A stretch of DNA of 64,000 nucleotides. Source: Takifugu bimaculatus. Taxonomy: Eukaryota > Chordata > Actinopteri > Tetraodontiformes > Tetraodontidae. The stretch is from positions 14,085,163-14,149,162 of the forward strand of contig CP034993.1 in NCBI GenBank assembly GCA_004026145.2. Direction: 5' to 3'. How positions within the stretch are numbered: position 1 is the first letter of the stretch; each line of letters opens with the position of its first letter. The position numbers and the translations under genes are program-made. Under the pieces are notes generated by a model. The model saw nothing but the letters and a program-made list of their open reading frames with translations. It did no database searches and was not told the DNA's origin. Shown here piece by piece: positions 1 to 11,088 of the stretch.

Positions 1-3000
1 ATGTCGGAGCGATGCACTCTGAAGACTCTGACGGCCACCCTTTGCTGCTTCTATCAGAAGAGCTCCGTCATGACTGCAAAGGTGTGTTTGCTTGATCCCG
101 AAGCCTCCTTTTGTTCTGTTTTAGTGTCACCACTGGAAGCAACACCGGAGAGAGAGCATCTGCTCACGCTTCCATCGCCGTGCTCTTTCCCTGGCTGTGC
201 ATGTGAGCTGAACACTGGGCTTTTATTACTCCGGGCAGACGCTCTCACAAATGAGCGACTGTCTGTGCGTCTGACAGCCTGGATGAGCGAGTGAGCCAGC
301 CGGAGATATAGAGCGGGCTTCATCCGCACACAGAGCAGCCAGTGTGTGGTGGATTTGGTTATAGGCAGCGAGGTACCGGGACAGGGGTGACGCTCCTCAT
401 GAGTGTGATTAATGACCAACTTGTGGTGGTTTGTCTTCTCTATGACGTCAGGGAAATGAACGCCATTAAGCTGATTGGATGGAGCGAGCGGCGGCGGCGG
501 CGGCGGCGGCGGCTGCAGCAGGCGGTGGTGATGAGGCGTGTCGCTGTGCCGGGGAGACGGACACTCAGGAGCCGCTCGCTTCCTGCTGCATAATTGCATG
601 TTGGAGTTGTGTTGTTTGCACACACTTTGACCTCTAATCTGCCGCCGTCCCAACACTTGTTCTTAAATCGCTAACGTAGCCTGACGTTGCTGCAGTGCTT
701 TGATGAACGTTGCGGGCTTTGATCAGACTCTCGTGAGTTGGTCGTGAAGGTGCGGGCGACTCACGGCCTTTCGCGGTATCACAGTGATGAACGTGCACGC
801 CAGGTTTCCCTGTGTACGTTGTGAGACTGTTTTACCTTTGATGGGTCTTGAACTGGTGACCTGCAGGTTGTTGGTTCGCCGCCCACCCTGCTGCCCCCCC
901 CCCCCAGCGCTACTGTGTGTCTCTCCAAAGGGCCCGGGGTCCGTTTTCTTTTCCTCTCTCTCCGTTCTTTCCTCCATCTGTCGTTTTGGGATGTTGCCAT
1001 TGAATCAAGGAGAAGCGGCTCGGTGTTTCTTGTCTTCTGAGTTACACGAGACCTTGTTAACCTCTTTTAAAGGGAGCAGCGCAATAATGAAGGAGGCAGG
1101 GTGGCATCGGCCTCTGATGTGGTTCTAATCTACAGCTGTAGCCCCATCAGAGTCGTCCCGGAGGGATGAAAAAGCTTTATGTCTGTTTTGTTTCAATATA
1201 ACAGTTCGGATGAAAAGGACTTTACTGTTGTAGCTTCAGTTAAATGCTTAATCCAAAGAGCTCTTGTAAGCAGGCTTTTAAATGATTTCTCTTTATTTTC
1301 TGGTACCAAATCTCAAATATGTCCATTAAATCTTAAAATGCAGCTTTCCTCATCAAAGCCTCGTGCAGATTCTCTTTCTAGGCTTTAAAAGACCCCAGCA
1401 GATTCTGATCCAGCCCAGATCTTGGCAACAGTGTGAACGAGTCGGGAGCTAACGAGATTCACCCCCTTTTCACAAGAGCATTAGTGAGGCCAAGCGTGAT
1501 GTCAGGTGACCAGACCTCACAAGGATTAGAAGCACTTCACAGACTCGTGCTTCGCTTTGACCAGACAGTGTGAAAACTAGTGAACAAGGCAGCCAATAAT
1601 AGAACTGGCAGCTTCCTTAAAGATAATTAACCAACACTCATTAATAGGTTGATGGTAACATGAAGGAGTCAGGTTGTTGCAAAGTCATTCCAACTGCTGT
1701 GAGTGTGTGAAATCCCAGAATAATCCCAGTGAGTCTGACCACACTGGTGCCCCGTTTTAGGGAAAGGTCCAATAATGATGGAAGTTCGCTGGATACGTGA
1801 CAAATATTCATCCTCAGACGGCTGAAAACACCCACAGATGTGTTTGATAGCATGGAATTAGCATGATTAGCATGATCTAGAGCCCACGGTTGGACTTCTG
1901 CTGGAGGTCAGAGGTCAACCTTGTTGTCACCAGGTCATATTAAACACATCCAGTATAAAGAGCGGAGCCGCAGTCGGGGATGGAGGGAGATATTGCTGCG
2001 TTTGTTTGTTTCCAGAGGGCTCCTGGGAGGGTGAGGGGATGTAAATAAACATGACCAGGAAACAACAGTCGTTTGGAGATGACACCATGATGAACCTTCT
2101 CCAAAACCAGCCCGATTCAGCCCATCCAAACACAGGAAGAACCAGCTATTTAGGAGCCGGTAAACAGGAAAGGAGGGACCTTGTGATTATGGAGCCACGA
2201 TGTTCGGATAGAGGAGGTGAAACAGTCGTTAACTTCCTCCAACATCCACCAGATTATGCAGGCGAAGAACATCATGGTAGAAAAGTCTGCGCAGAACAAT
2301 CCCGCAGCACCTCAGAGTGACGCAAATGGAGACACTTAAGAGCATCTCATTCACAATCGTCAGTGGATTCCACGTTCAAAATCTGATCGTTGGAACAAGA
2401 TTTTCCTCCCTGACACAATGGAACGAAAGTTTGGTGTCGCTGAAGCCTCTTTCCTCAAGAACTGTGTCCTTGTGTCATGGTGGTGATTCTGGATTAGGAA
2501 CCGGTCGGTCTGGTCTCAGCAGACATTGGTCGTGGCTCCATCAGGAAACGGTGAAGCAGGCAGTCAGACGGGCTGAGCGGCTGCTGCGGTGCTGCTCCGT
2601 CCCCGCTGGCTGGGACGGCTGATGACATCATCATGCAGCGTTTTAGTCCTGGCTACCCTGTAAGAGAGAAGCCCACCACCCTCCGTGCACCGCTGCTTCC
2701 TGCCGCCCGTCCTCGTCTCCTCACTGACGAGCAGCCGTGGCTTTTATGACTGACTCAATTAAAGCCATCCCAGAATATCTGCACGCTTGTTATAGTGGGG
2801 CTCCACATACCAGCAGTGTGTCCTGTTCTCCAGCTCAGCGGTACCAGCCTGGAGCATATTTAAACATACTGACTGAGAATACACACAAAAAAATACATTT
2901 TTGATCCGAAATGATCGTTTCATTATTTCCAGGAGTGAAGGAACTACACGTCCCACAATCCCCTGTGGTTTCCAACCAGTGTCCTTCTTTCAGACCTGTT

Positions 3001-3690
3001 TATTTGTGTTATTTAGTTGTTTTAGCTTTTTCTAACTGTCACATTTTCCTAGAAGCGAGTGAAAAACAGAATATTTTTACAGCCGTGACTGGATCCTCGG
3101 GTCTCCTGTCGCACGCGAAGGTCCATTCTAATGATTTTAAACACAGAAAATATGAAAGGAGAGTGCACACTTACAAAGAAGGGCTCACGTTACACGGGGA
3201 CATTTATGGATCTATTTTCACTTTCAGTTTCATGGCTCAATAACTCTTTGTGTGTGTTTGTTGCTTTTATCTATTGTTGTGAGGACGGTTGGGCTTTTGT
3301 GAGCTGGAATCTTTGTGGTAGGAATGAGACTGAAAGCAGTGAAGGTCAGTGATGAAGACACGGCAACGTCTCTTCTACTGACACTGACACAGCTGATGTG
3401 TGGAGGAACGCTCCCGAGAAAATGGTTTAGGAGCAGATAAATAAGCAGCTGCTGCTCCTCTTCTTTAAACGTAATGCTAACTGCTTTAGCTTCTTTAGCC
3501 TGCGTGTGTGTGTGTGTGTGGGCAGGTTTGAGCACTTGGGTGTGGCCAATGTGATGACATCACAGCAGGTGTCACCCTGTGTGAAAATCCAGGAGAGGAA
3601 AATCACAGAGGACGGCGAGAGGAGCGTGTGTGTGTGTGTGTGTGAGTTAGCATGTTGCTACAGAGAAGATGTGTGTGCCTGACAGCAGGT
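1..3690. other. Non-coding 5' region, possible upstream bcar3 sequence
   Basis: I find no recognisable coding exon here. Bases 1-660 are GC-rich and contain a CRE-like TGACGTCA near 444-451 and a (CGG)n run of about eight units at 489-513, which is compatible with a CpG-type promoter. Several short open frames exist but match no family I know. (TG)n tracts lie at about 3503-3520 and 3625-3643. The N-terminal exons of long bcar3, before the SH2 domain, were not found, so they should lie upstream of the window. Confidence 0.4.
489..513. repeat. (CGG)n trinucleotide repeat
   Basis: About eight uninterrupted CGG units in a GC-rich segment, 40 bases downstream of a CRE-like TGACGTCA. This is a potentially length-variable promoter or 5' UTR repeat; no transcript is proven. 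Confidence 0.8.
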
Positions 3691-3756
3691 GTATAAACCA
3701 CAGGACTTTACTATGAGCAGCGAGAGTGAACGATGCAGAGACCCAGCAGCTATCAC
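3691..3756 (+). promoter_or_regulatory. bcar3: Candidate TATA promoter and alternative first exon of bcar3
   Basis: GTATAAACC lies at about 3691. Two start codons follow, at 3713 and 3733, and then a consensus donor GTAAGT at 3757. From 3733 the exon encodes MQRPSSYH, ends in phase 0, and can splice to the acceptor before 4506. From 3713 the exon encodes MSSESERCRDPAAI plus two bases, and can splice in frame to a second acceptor before 4514. Both routes enter the same SH2-proximal frame. This is a prediction only; no transcript evidence is available. Confidence 0.4.
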
Positions 3757-4505
3757 GTAAGTGTGTGTGTGTGTGTGTGTGCGTGAGTGTGAGTGTCATT
3801 TTGTTACCAGACCTGTCTGTCTGTGCTCCATTTTACTGACCTTTTATTCAAACATTGTTTCTGCTGTTCCCACTGACTGGATCAGGTGACCTTCAGTCCA
3901 GGTCTTTTTCAGGATCAGGAGATTCTTTCTTCTCTGTTTAATAGTCGACTTCATTCTGTTTGAACAGTTGTTGGTCCGAAAGGAAACTTCATGTATTTGT
4001 TGCTGATTTGCCTGCTGAGCTCCCAGTTTGAGGCTTTTGTTTGCCGAAATGTTGTTTGCTCTTCTGGCTCTCGGAGGATTTTCCGAATGACGCCTTGCAG
4101 AAATGTCGTGTTTGCTGTGTGTAAAGTGTGTGTGAGGATAAACGATGGCGCGTCTGCTCAAATCCAAATGTGCCCTCAGGAACTTGAACCTGCCGCAGGC
4201 ATCAAACCTGGAGATTAAAATAATTTCTGTTGAATTAAACGTGGAACTGGAGGTGCACCGAGGGGGCGGCGCCTTAGACTGGGACGAGGGTCATGTGACA
4301 AACTTTACATGAGTCGTTCATCATCAGTCTCATGGTGGAACCTGAAGCGTCTGAGCCCAGCGTGAAACACCTGAACCTGCCTGGTGGAGATGGCCTCACA
4401 CACTTATTACTCTATTATTACGCTTGTTCCTGGACGTCACATGCTGCCGCACCGTTAGCGCCGGTCTTGATCGGCTGTTGCCGTGTTTGTGTGTCCTTTC
4501 ACCAG

Positions 4506-5359
4506 TTCTCCAGGGATCAGTTCATCCTGGAGTGTCCTTCTGAGAAACTGCGCAAGGAGCTGGAGGAGGAACTGAAGATGGACTGTGAGGAGCTGCGGAG
4601 CCACGCGTGGTACCACGGAGCAATACCGAGACAGGTGGAACACACTCTCACACACACTCTCACACACACTCTGAGTCACCAGTCCCTCCCTGAAGAAGTG
4701 AGGATCAAAACTTGTTGAACCTGATCACCTAGACCTCACACAGACACGGAGATTACAGCTAAACTGTGCCTGTACGGCAGAGTTATAACTCTGTTATAAC
4801 AGGACGTGTGTGGGTGTCCTGTTATAAGAGAGTTTGTTTTGTTACCAAGCCTTCTTTATCGTGCAATCACATTTAATTAGCTGCTTCCTCTGGCTAAACT
4901 AGCATTATAAACTATGCAAACACGTGCTTAATTAAAGTCTGTAACGCGTGTGTTTGTGTTTGCTACATAGAAAGAACCAAAATATACATTTGACCTGTAA
5001 AGTGAGGACATTTTGGCCGGTCCTCACAACATCAAAGGGGTCTAGGTTCGGGTTTATGTCTGGAAGAGTCCTCACAAAGATAGAAATACAATTACAAATA
5101 AATCCAAGTTTATTAACAAGCAGAATCAACACATGTTGAAACAACACAACCATTCATGTTTATTCAAATTGCTACAGCCATATCTTTATTAATATTAGTA
5201 TAAACTAAATAGTCTCCATGTATGTAAATCAAATATTCTGTTTTTTAACTTCAAGTCTTGCGTAACTATGTCAAACCAGATGGATCCGAGTTCCTGTAGG
5301 CGACAGTAGCAGCCGACCGCCATCGGCTTTAATTAAATGTTTAAAATGGAAACAAACTC

Positions 5360-5394
<35 letters not shown>

Positions 5395-8300
5395 CCGGTA
5401 TGTAATCTCATGTATTGTTAAAGGTTGCAGAAACCCTGGTGCAGCGTGACGGAGATTTCCTGATCCGGGATTCCCTGTCCAGCCCAGGGAGTTACGTCCT
5501 GACCTCCCAGTGGAGAAACACAGCCCAGCACTTTAAAATCAACAAGAAGGTAAACCGTCTTTGCACCGGGCCGCTCGCGGGTCGTCGACCTTGAAAAGAA
5601 ACGCGAAACAACTGATTTTGTCCACAAGGTGGCAGCACAAACCAATAAATTGATTATTGAAGGCCCAAGCTCCTCCCCCAGGTGGTGACGCTGAATGAGG
5701 CCTACACTAGAGTGGAGTTCCGGCTGGACAGGGAAGGATTCGACAACGTCCCTGCGCTCATTCGGTACTACGTCGGCAACAGGAAACCCGTCTCCCCCGT
5801 GAGTGATCGCACGCGGCTCGTCTTCATCAATGAGGGCGGTTTCTGAAGGCGCCATCTCTCGCCTGTAGGTGGTCGGCGCCATTATCTTCCAGCCAATCAA
5901 CAGAGTCCTGCCGCTGCGCTGCCTGGAGGAGAAATACGGCGTCTCCAACAACCACCGAGAGCGACTGATGGCGCAGGAGAGGCGGAGTCAGAAACGCCTC
6001 AGCCTCAACATCACCAACGGGCACGCGCATGACGGTGCCCACGCCATACGGGACGGCAGCGCGTGCCAGGACAACGGCCACGCCGGCCAGCTCAGGTACG
6101 CCAGGCACTTGGACGTATCGGCTCTGTTATCTGATTAATAACGGATTAATAACGGATTAATAACGGGTGTGGACACAAGAAGACCGCTTTCTGTCCCTTT
6201 CACCTTAAACTAACACTTTCTAGCAACCTCTCCTCCCCCAGGACGAAGGATCGCTGCGGCAGCCAACCAGCCAGTCTGAATCAGGTCCACGATAGGCGAC
6301 GCCCACTCAAGGCGCACCAATCAGAGAGCTACCTGCCTCTCGGTAAAAGAGCCCCCGCGATTACCCACAATTCACTGTTTCCAAGTGTACCAAAACAAAT
6401 TTGACTCCTTTCATTTGTTCTGGTCCTCCCCAGGATCCAAACCTCAGCCCCCCCCGCTCGCAGACTCGGTCCCCCTGAGCCCCTCCCACAAGTCCCCGGT
6501 GTTCCGGACGGGCAGCGAGCCGGTGCTGAGCCCCTCGGTGCCCCGGAGGTCGGCAGAGCTCCTGTCAGGTCAGCCAATCAGAGGCTCCGACAGTCAGCTG
6601 TGTCCCAAACCGCCTCCCAAACCCAGCAAGGTGCTGCTGTCTCGTCTGTGCCCCCCCGCCGACCCCCCCAGCTTAAACGCACCCCAGCTGGACTCCCCAT
6701 GTGCGGAGACGCCAGCGTTGCCACGGCGGACCGGAGGTAAAGGTTCGTTTGAAGCTGCGGTTGTTTGGTGACGGTCCTGGTCGGTCTGACGCCGTCTCCA
6801 TCTTCTCAGCTCCTCCTGGATCTCCAAGCAAACCCCTGAAGTTCCACCACCAGCTCCAGCCTGCAGAGCGCTCTCTGGGCTCCTCCCACTCCGGAGGTCC
6901 ACCCGCCGACCCCCTCCGAGGTTCTGAAGCACCGGCGGGTTTGTACCAATCGAACGGCGCCTTCGACCTTCAGGCGCCGCTCTGCGGCCACGTGGAGAGA
7001 CTGAGGAGGGAGGAGGTGGGCGAGGGGGAGGCGGCGGGGAGGAGAGGCCTGGACAGAAGCTCCTACCATCACGCCAGCGCCCCCTTGGAGTACACCAGCG
7101 AGGAAGAGGAGGAGGACAGGAAGAGGAAGACCCTCGGCTTCCTGCGGCCGATCGTAGAGACGGAGTCGACGTTCCGGCCGGCGGACTTCGGATCTCGACT
7201 CTTGCCGGCGGAGAACAAACCGCTGGAGATGTCGGTCCTGAAGAGGGCGAAGGAGCTGCTGCTCAGCCACGACCACCAGAGTATCGCCAGACACCTGCTG
7301 AAGGCCGACTGCCAGGTAAACGTGCACGCGCACGTGCACGCGAGGCGGCCAGGCTCCACACAGGAATAACGTGTCCGACACAAACAGGATTCTAAACCTG
7401 GTGTTTCCGGCAGGTGGCCAGAATCATCGGAGTGACTCCAGAGCTAAAGTCCCAGATGGGCGTGGCCTCGGGCTTGGAGCTGGTGACGCTGCCACATGGA
7501 CGCCAGCTCAGGCTGGACCTGATGGAGAGGTGCACGCACGCACACACACACACACCTGTCTACCCACACACACCTGTCTACCCACCCACACACCTGTCTA
7601 CCCACCCGCACACCTGTCTACCCAGCCGCACACCTGTCTACCCACCCGCACACCTGTCTACCCACCCGCACACCTGTCTACCCAGCCGCACACCTGTCTA
7701 CCCACCCGCACACCTGTCTACCCAGCCGCACACCTGTCTACCCAGCCGCACACCTGTCTACCCACCCGCACACCTGTCTACCCACACACACCTGTCTACC
7801 CACCCACACACCTGTCTACCCACCCGCACACCTGTCTACCCAGCCACACACCTGTCTACCCACCCGCACACCTGTCTACCCACCCGCACACCTGTCTACC
7901 CAGCCGCACACCTGTCTACCCACCCGCACACCTGTCTACCCACCCGCACACCTGTCTACCCAGCTGCACACCTGTCTACCCAGCTGCACACCTGTCTACC
8001 CAGCCGCACACCTGTCTACCCACCCGCACACCTGTCTACCCACCCGCACACCTGTCTACCCAGCTGCACACCTGTCTACCCACCCGCACACCTGTCTACC
8101 CAGCTGCACACCTGTCTACCCAGCTGCACACCTGTCTACCCACCCACACACCTGTCTACCCAGCCACACGAGTGCGTTGGCGTTAGCACGTGTGCGCCTC
8201 ACGTCTTACTCACGTTGTGCCCGTCCCAGGCATCACACCATGGCGATCGGCGTTGCCGTGGATATTCTGGGATGTACGGGCAGCGTAGACGAGCGCGCCA

Positions 8301-9866
8301 CCACCTTAAATCGCATCATCCTGGTGGCGCTGGAGCTGAAGGACGCGGTGGGCGACCTGTTTGCTTTCACCGCACTGATGAAGGCGCTGGACCTGCCTCA
8401 GGTGACACAGACAGACACACAGACGCGTCGGGGAAAAACAAGTCTGACGCTTTGTGTGTTGGTGTAGATCAGCCGTTTGGAGGAGACCTGGACGACCTTA
8501 CGGAGAAACTACACTCAGACGGCCATCAGCTACGAGAAAACTCTCAAACCGTTCTTCAAGAACCTCTACGAGGGCACAGGTACTGAGCTCAGACAGCTCA
8601 CTGATGGGGTCAATAAGGGGTCAATAAGGGGTCAAAAACGGGTCAATAACGAGTCAATAACGAGTCAATAAGGGGTCAATAACGAGTCAATAAGGGGTCA
8701 ATAACGGGTCAATAACGAGTCAATAACGAGTCAATAACGAGTCAATAAGGGGTCAATAACGAGTCAATAAGGGGTCAATAACGAGTCAATAAGGGGTCAA
8801 AAACGGGTCAATAACGAGTCAATAACGAGTCAATAAGGAGTCAATAAGGAGTCAATAAGGGGTCAATAACGAGTCAAAAACGGGTCAATACGAGTCAATA
8901 AGGGGTCAATAAGGGGTCAATAAGGGGTCAATAACGAGTCAAAAACGGGTCAATATGAGTCAATAAGGGGTCAATAACGGGTCAATAAGGGGTCAATAAC
9001 GAGTCAAAAACGGGTCAATATGAGTCGATAAGGGGTCAATAACGGGTCAATAAGGGGTCAATAACGAGTCAATAACGGGTCAATACGAGTCAATAAGGGG
9101 TCAATAACGGGTCAATAAGGGGTCAATAACAGGTCAATAACGGGTCAATAAGGGGTCAATAACGGGTCAATAAGGGGTCAATAACGAGTCAATAACAAGT
9201 CGATAATGGGTCAGTTTAGGCTAATTAGCTTAGCTCAGATCCTGCTAATGATTGTTACTATCAAAGCTCCTCCGGACCTCATGAGGTCAACACTTGTTTA
9301 TTTCTGACTTTAGTCGATTTATCATGTTATGAAGTTGCTAAAAATAAGGTTGACCTTTCACCTCCTGCAGCTAAAAATAAGGTTGACCTTTCACCTCCTG
9401 CAGCTTCCTGTCCCCCCACCGTCTGTGTCCCCGTCCTGCTGCCTCTCCTCACGCTGATGGAGCGTTCGTCTGTGATGTCAGAGGGGGCGGAGCTCTGGGA
9501 GACCAACGACCAGGGCTGTGACATCATGCTGCGCCACCTTGAGGCCGCGCGCGGCGTAGCGCACAACACACGGAGCTACGCGCAGAACGCCGAGAAAATG
9601 TTACAGGGTAACGGCGGCGACCGGCCTGTTTTTTGTCGACTCATTTATTGTTGTAATTTTTTAATTTTTAAATTATTTTTTCCCCAGAGTTCCGGTGCGA
9701 CGACGAGCTGCTGGAGGTGTTTAAAACGGACTTCCAGCTGCGGCTGTTGTGGGGAAGCCGCGGCGCTTGTGTCAACCAATCGGATCGATACAACAAGTTC
9801 AACCTCATCCTCACTGCGTTGTCACGGAAACTGGAGCCGCCTCCAAAAACCCAGACGGTGATCTGA
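4506..9866 (+). CDS. bcar3: BCAR3 (NSP2), SH2 plus Cas-binding scaffold, 5' end outside window
   Basis: This is the NSP-family adaptor that binds p130Cas through a Cdc25-like C-terminal domain and signals at adhesions. Exons: 4506-4634, 5424-5549, 5682-5798, 5869-6095, 6242-6342, 6434-6736, 6810-7315, 7414-7529, 8230-8401, 8468-8579, 9404-9607, 9688-9866; all junction phases agree, giving 763 visible residues. The SH2 domain begins at SHAWYHGAIPRQ and has the phosphate-binding FLIRDS motif. GAIIFQPINR follows, then a Ser/Pro-rich linker with SPVFRTGSEP and GSDSQLCPKPPPKP, which mark BCAR3 rather than SH2D3A or SH2D3C. The C-terminal domain shows ITxLEE-type helices, TLPHGRQLRLDL, VDILGCTG and LTALSRKLEPP before the stop. 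The N-terminal exons are missing from the window. The neighbour fnbp1l matches the human gene order. Confidence 0.95.
5362..5393. repeat. (TG)n microsatellite
   Basis: About 16 TG units, 30 bases upstream of the acceptor of the second SH2 exon of bcar3. Confidence 0.9.
7541..8173. repeat. 20-bp minisatellite in bcar3 intron
   Basis: About 31 copies of a 20-bp unit, CACACCTGTCTACCCACCCG, with substitutions mainly in the last five bases. It fills the intron between the exons ending at 7529 and starting at 8230. Each unit contains the E-box CACCTG. The long open frames through it come from the repeat and are not coding. Confidence 0.95.
8601..9215. repeat. 12-bp minisatellite in bcar3 intron
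   Basis: About 50 copies of a 12-bp unit alternating between GTCAATAACGAG and GTCAATAAGGGG. It occupies most of the intron between the exons ending at 8579 and starting at 9404. Each unit carries GTCAATA, which fits the forkhead core RYMAAYA. Confidence 0.95.
9337..9402 (+). repeat. bcar3: Perfect 33-bp duplication spanning a splice acceptor
   Basis: Bases 9337-9369 and 9370-9402 are identical. Each copy ends with the pyrimidine tract and CTCCTGCA of a splice acceptor, so AG|CT acceptors exist before 9371 and 9404. They are 33 bases apart and the extra segment is open in frame. Confidence 0.9.
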
Positions 9867-10390
9867 AGTTGCCCAAGCGAGGTCGGGTGGAAACGTCCCG
9901 AACGTGGAGGAATTCTCAGGAGAAAGTTTCCCCTTAAGAGTGTAAAATCATCATGAAACCATGGCAACATTCCAGCCAGCGGCGCTGAATCCCGACAGGA
10001 AGCGGCGCTGATCATCAGTCGAACCCAAAAATCATCTGGTTGTTGCTTGTGAAACGAGCACAGAAGTGAATCAAAAGTCGCATTTGTAGATACAAACAGC
10101 AAACTTAGATCATATTTTTATCTTAAATATGTGCAGTGGATATTTTTACTGTGGGAGAGCAGAAAAATATTCCCTCCTAATGTGTAAATCCAGGTTTTCT
10201 TCTGAATCTTTAGATGAATAAAAATATTTTTGTTCCTGTGTAAATGTGAACAGAATTAAAGTTAGAATACGGTTGTACATACTGAAATATCAGCACGTTG
10301 ATGTCTGTATATATTTTATGTAGAATACTGTAAAAAAAAGCGTATTAATTTTATGAACCGCTGTAATAAACACGTTAAAGTTGCTGAATG
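9867..10390 (+). other. bcar3: bcar3 3' UTR with polyadenylation signals
   Basis: A/T-rich sequence follows the bcar3 stop. AATAAA occurs near 10216 and at 10365-10370. The latter is the last one before the opposing fnbp1l signal, so the transcript most likely ends near 10385. Confidence 0.6.
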
Positions 10391-11074
10391 TCTGAAACAA
10401 ACTTCTGCACTGAAGACGAGACAACGTTTGCATCACGTTTATTTTTATAACAACATCCTGAAAGGAGGAAAAAAAAAAGAGGAGCATTTTGTTCTGGGGC
10501 AACATTAAAAGATGCACGTCAGCGTGGGAGGACGGGAGACGGCTCAGGAACCGACGCTTCGAGTGTGTCAACACACACGTCTGCAACCCTGATTGTTTCC
10601 AACAGCTGGAACATCCCAGCACGGCGACCGTTGTCGTAGCGACCGCACGGTTCGGCTTTAAATAGCAAAAATAAAAGAACACCGACGCTACTTTTGGTTT
10701 GTTTTAAAAAGTTCTTTAACTGCACCAACAAGCCTGAGTCAACCAGCAGTTCATCAGTACAAAGAAGCAACTTCTGTACACCGAAGCTGTACAGCAGGGG
10801 GTTGTCGTGGCAACCACACAACGAAAGAAAGATCACAGGCACCATCAAGTGGACAAGCTGATTCGCTGTAATTACATCATAATTTCTGACCATCTTTGGG
10901 TTTTTAAATCAGCGTTGGAAGACAAAGAAAATTCCAAAACCTTAAATCACGGCGCAACGTTGCCGCCTCTAATCTATTCAATCTACACACAATAAGAAAT
11001 ATGGTGCAAACCGAGCCGCAGCCACGAGGAAACATCACTTTCACAGCTTCGGAGGAAACCTGACAGCGTTGGTG

Positions 11075-11088
11075 GCGCCACCTGCTGG
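11075..11088 (-). promoter_or_regulatory. CTCF-like motif
   Basis: The minus strand reads CCAGCAGGTGGCGC, a full match to the CTCF core CCASYAGRKGGCRS. A near copy with one mismatch (TCAGCAGGTGGCGC) lies at 11686-11699, also on the minus strand. Confidence 0.55.

Noticed and set aside
1..656. 97-codon plus-strand and 200-codon minus-strand frames
   Set aside because: They overlap on opposite strands in a GC-rich promoter-like segment, match no family I recognise, and include the CGG repeat.
4145..4311. Small frame starting MARLLKSKCALRNLNL with a possible donor after a Glu codon
   Set aside because: It is about 55 codons, without homology or a matching acceptor phase that I could confirm; considered as a bcar3 first exon but unsupported.
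4596..4634. Change of HGRIPRQ to HGAIPRQ in the bcar3 SH2 as loss of phosphate binding
   Set aside because: The alpha-A2 arginine is the one in IPR, which is kept, as is the FLIRDS arginine; the changed position is not the key contact.
7371..8586. Open frames of 271 and 390 codons rich in HTCLPTHTPVYP
   Set aside because: Repeat translation of the 20-bp bcar3 intron minisatellite joined to real flanking exons.
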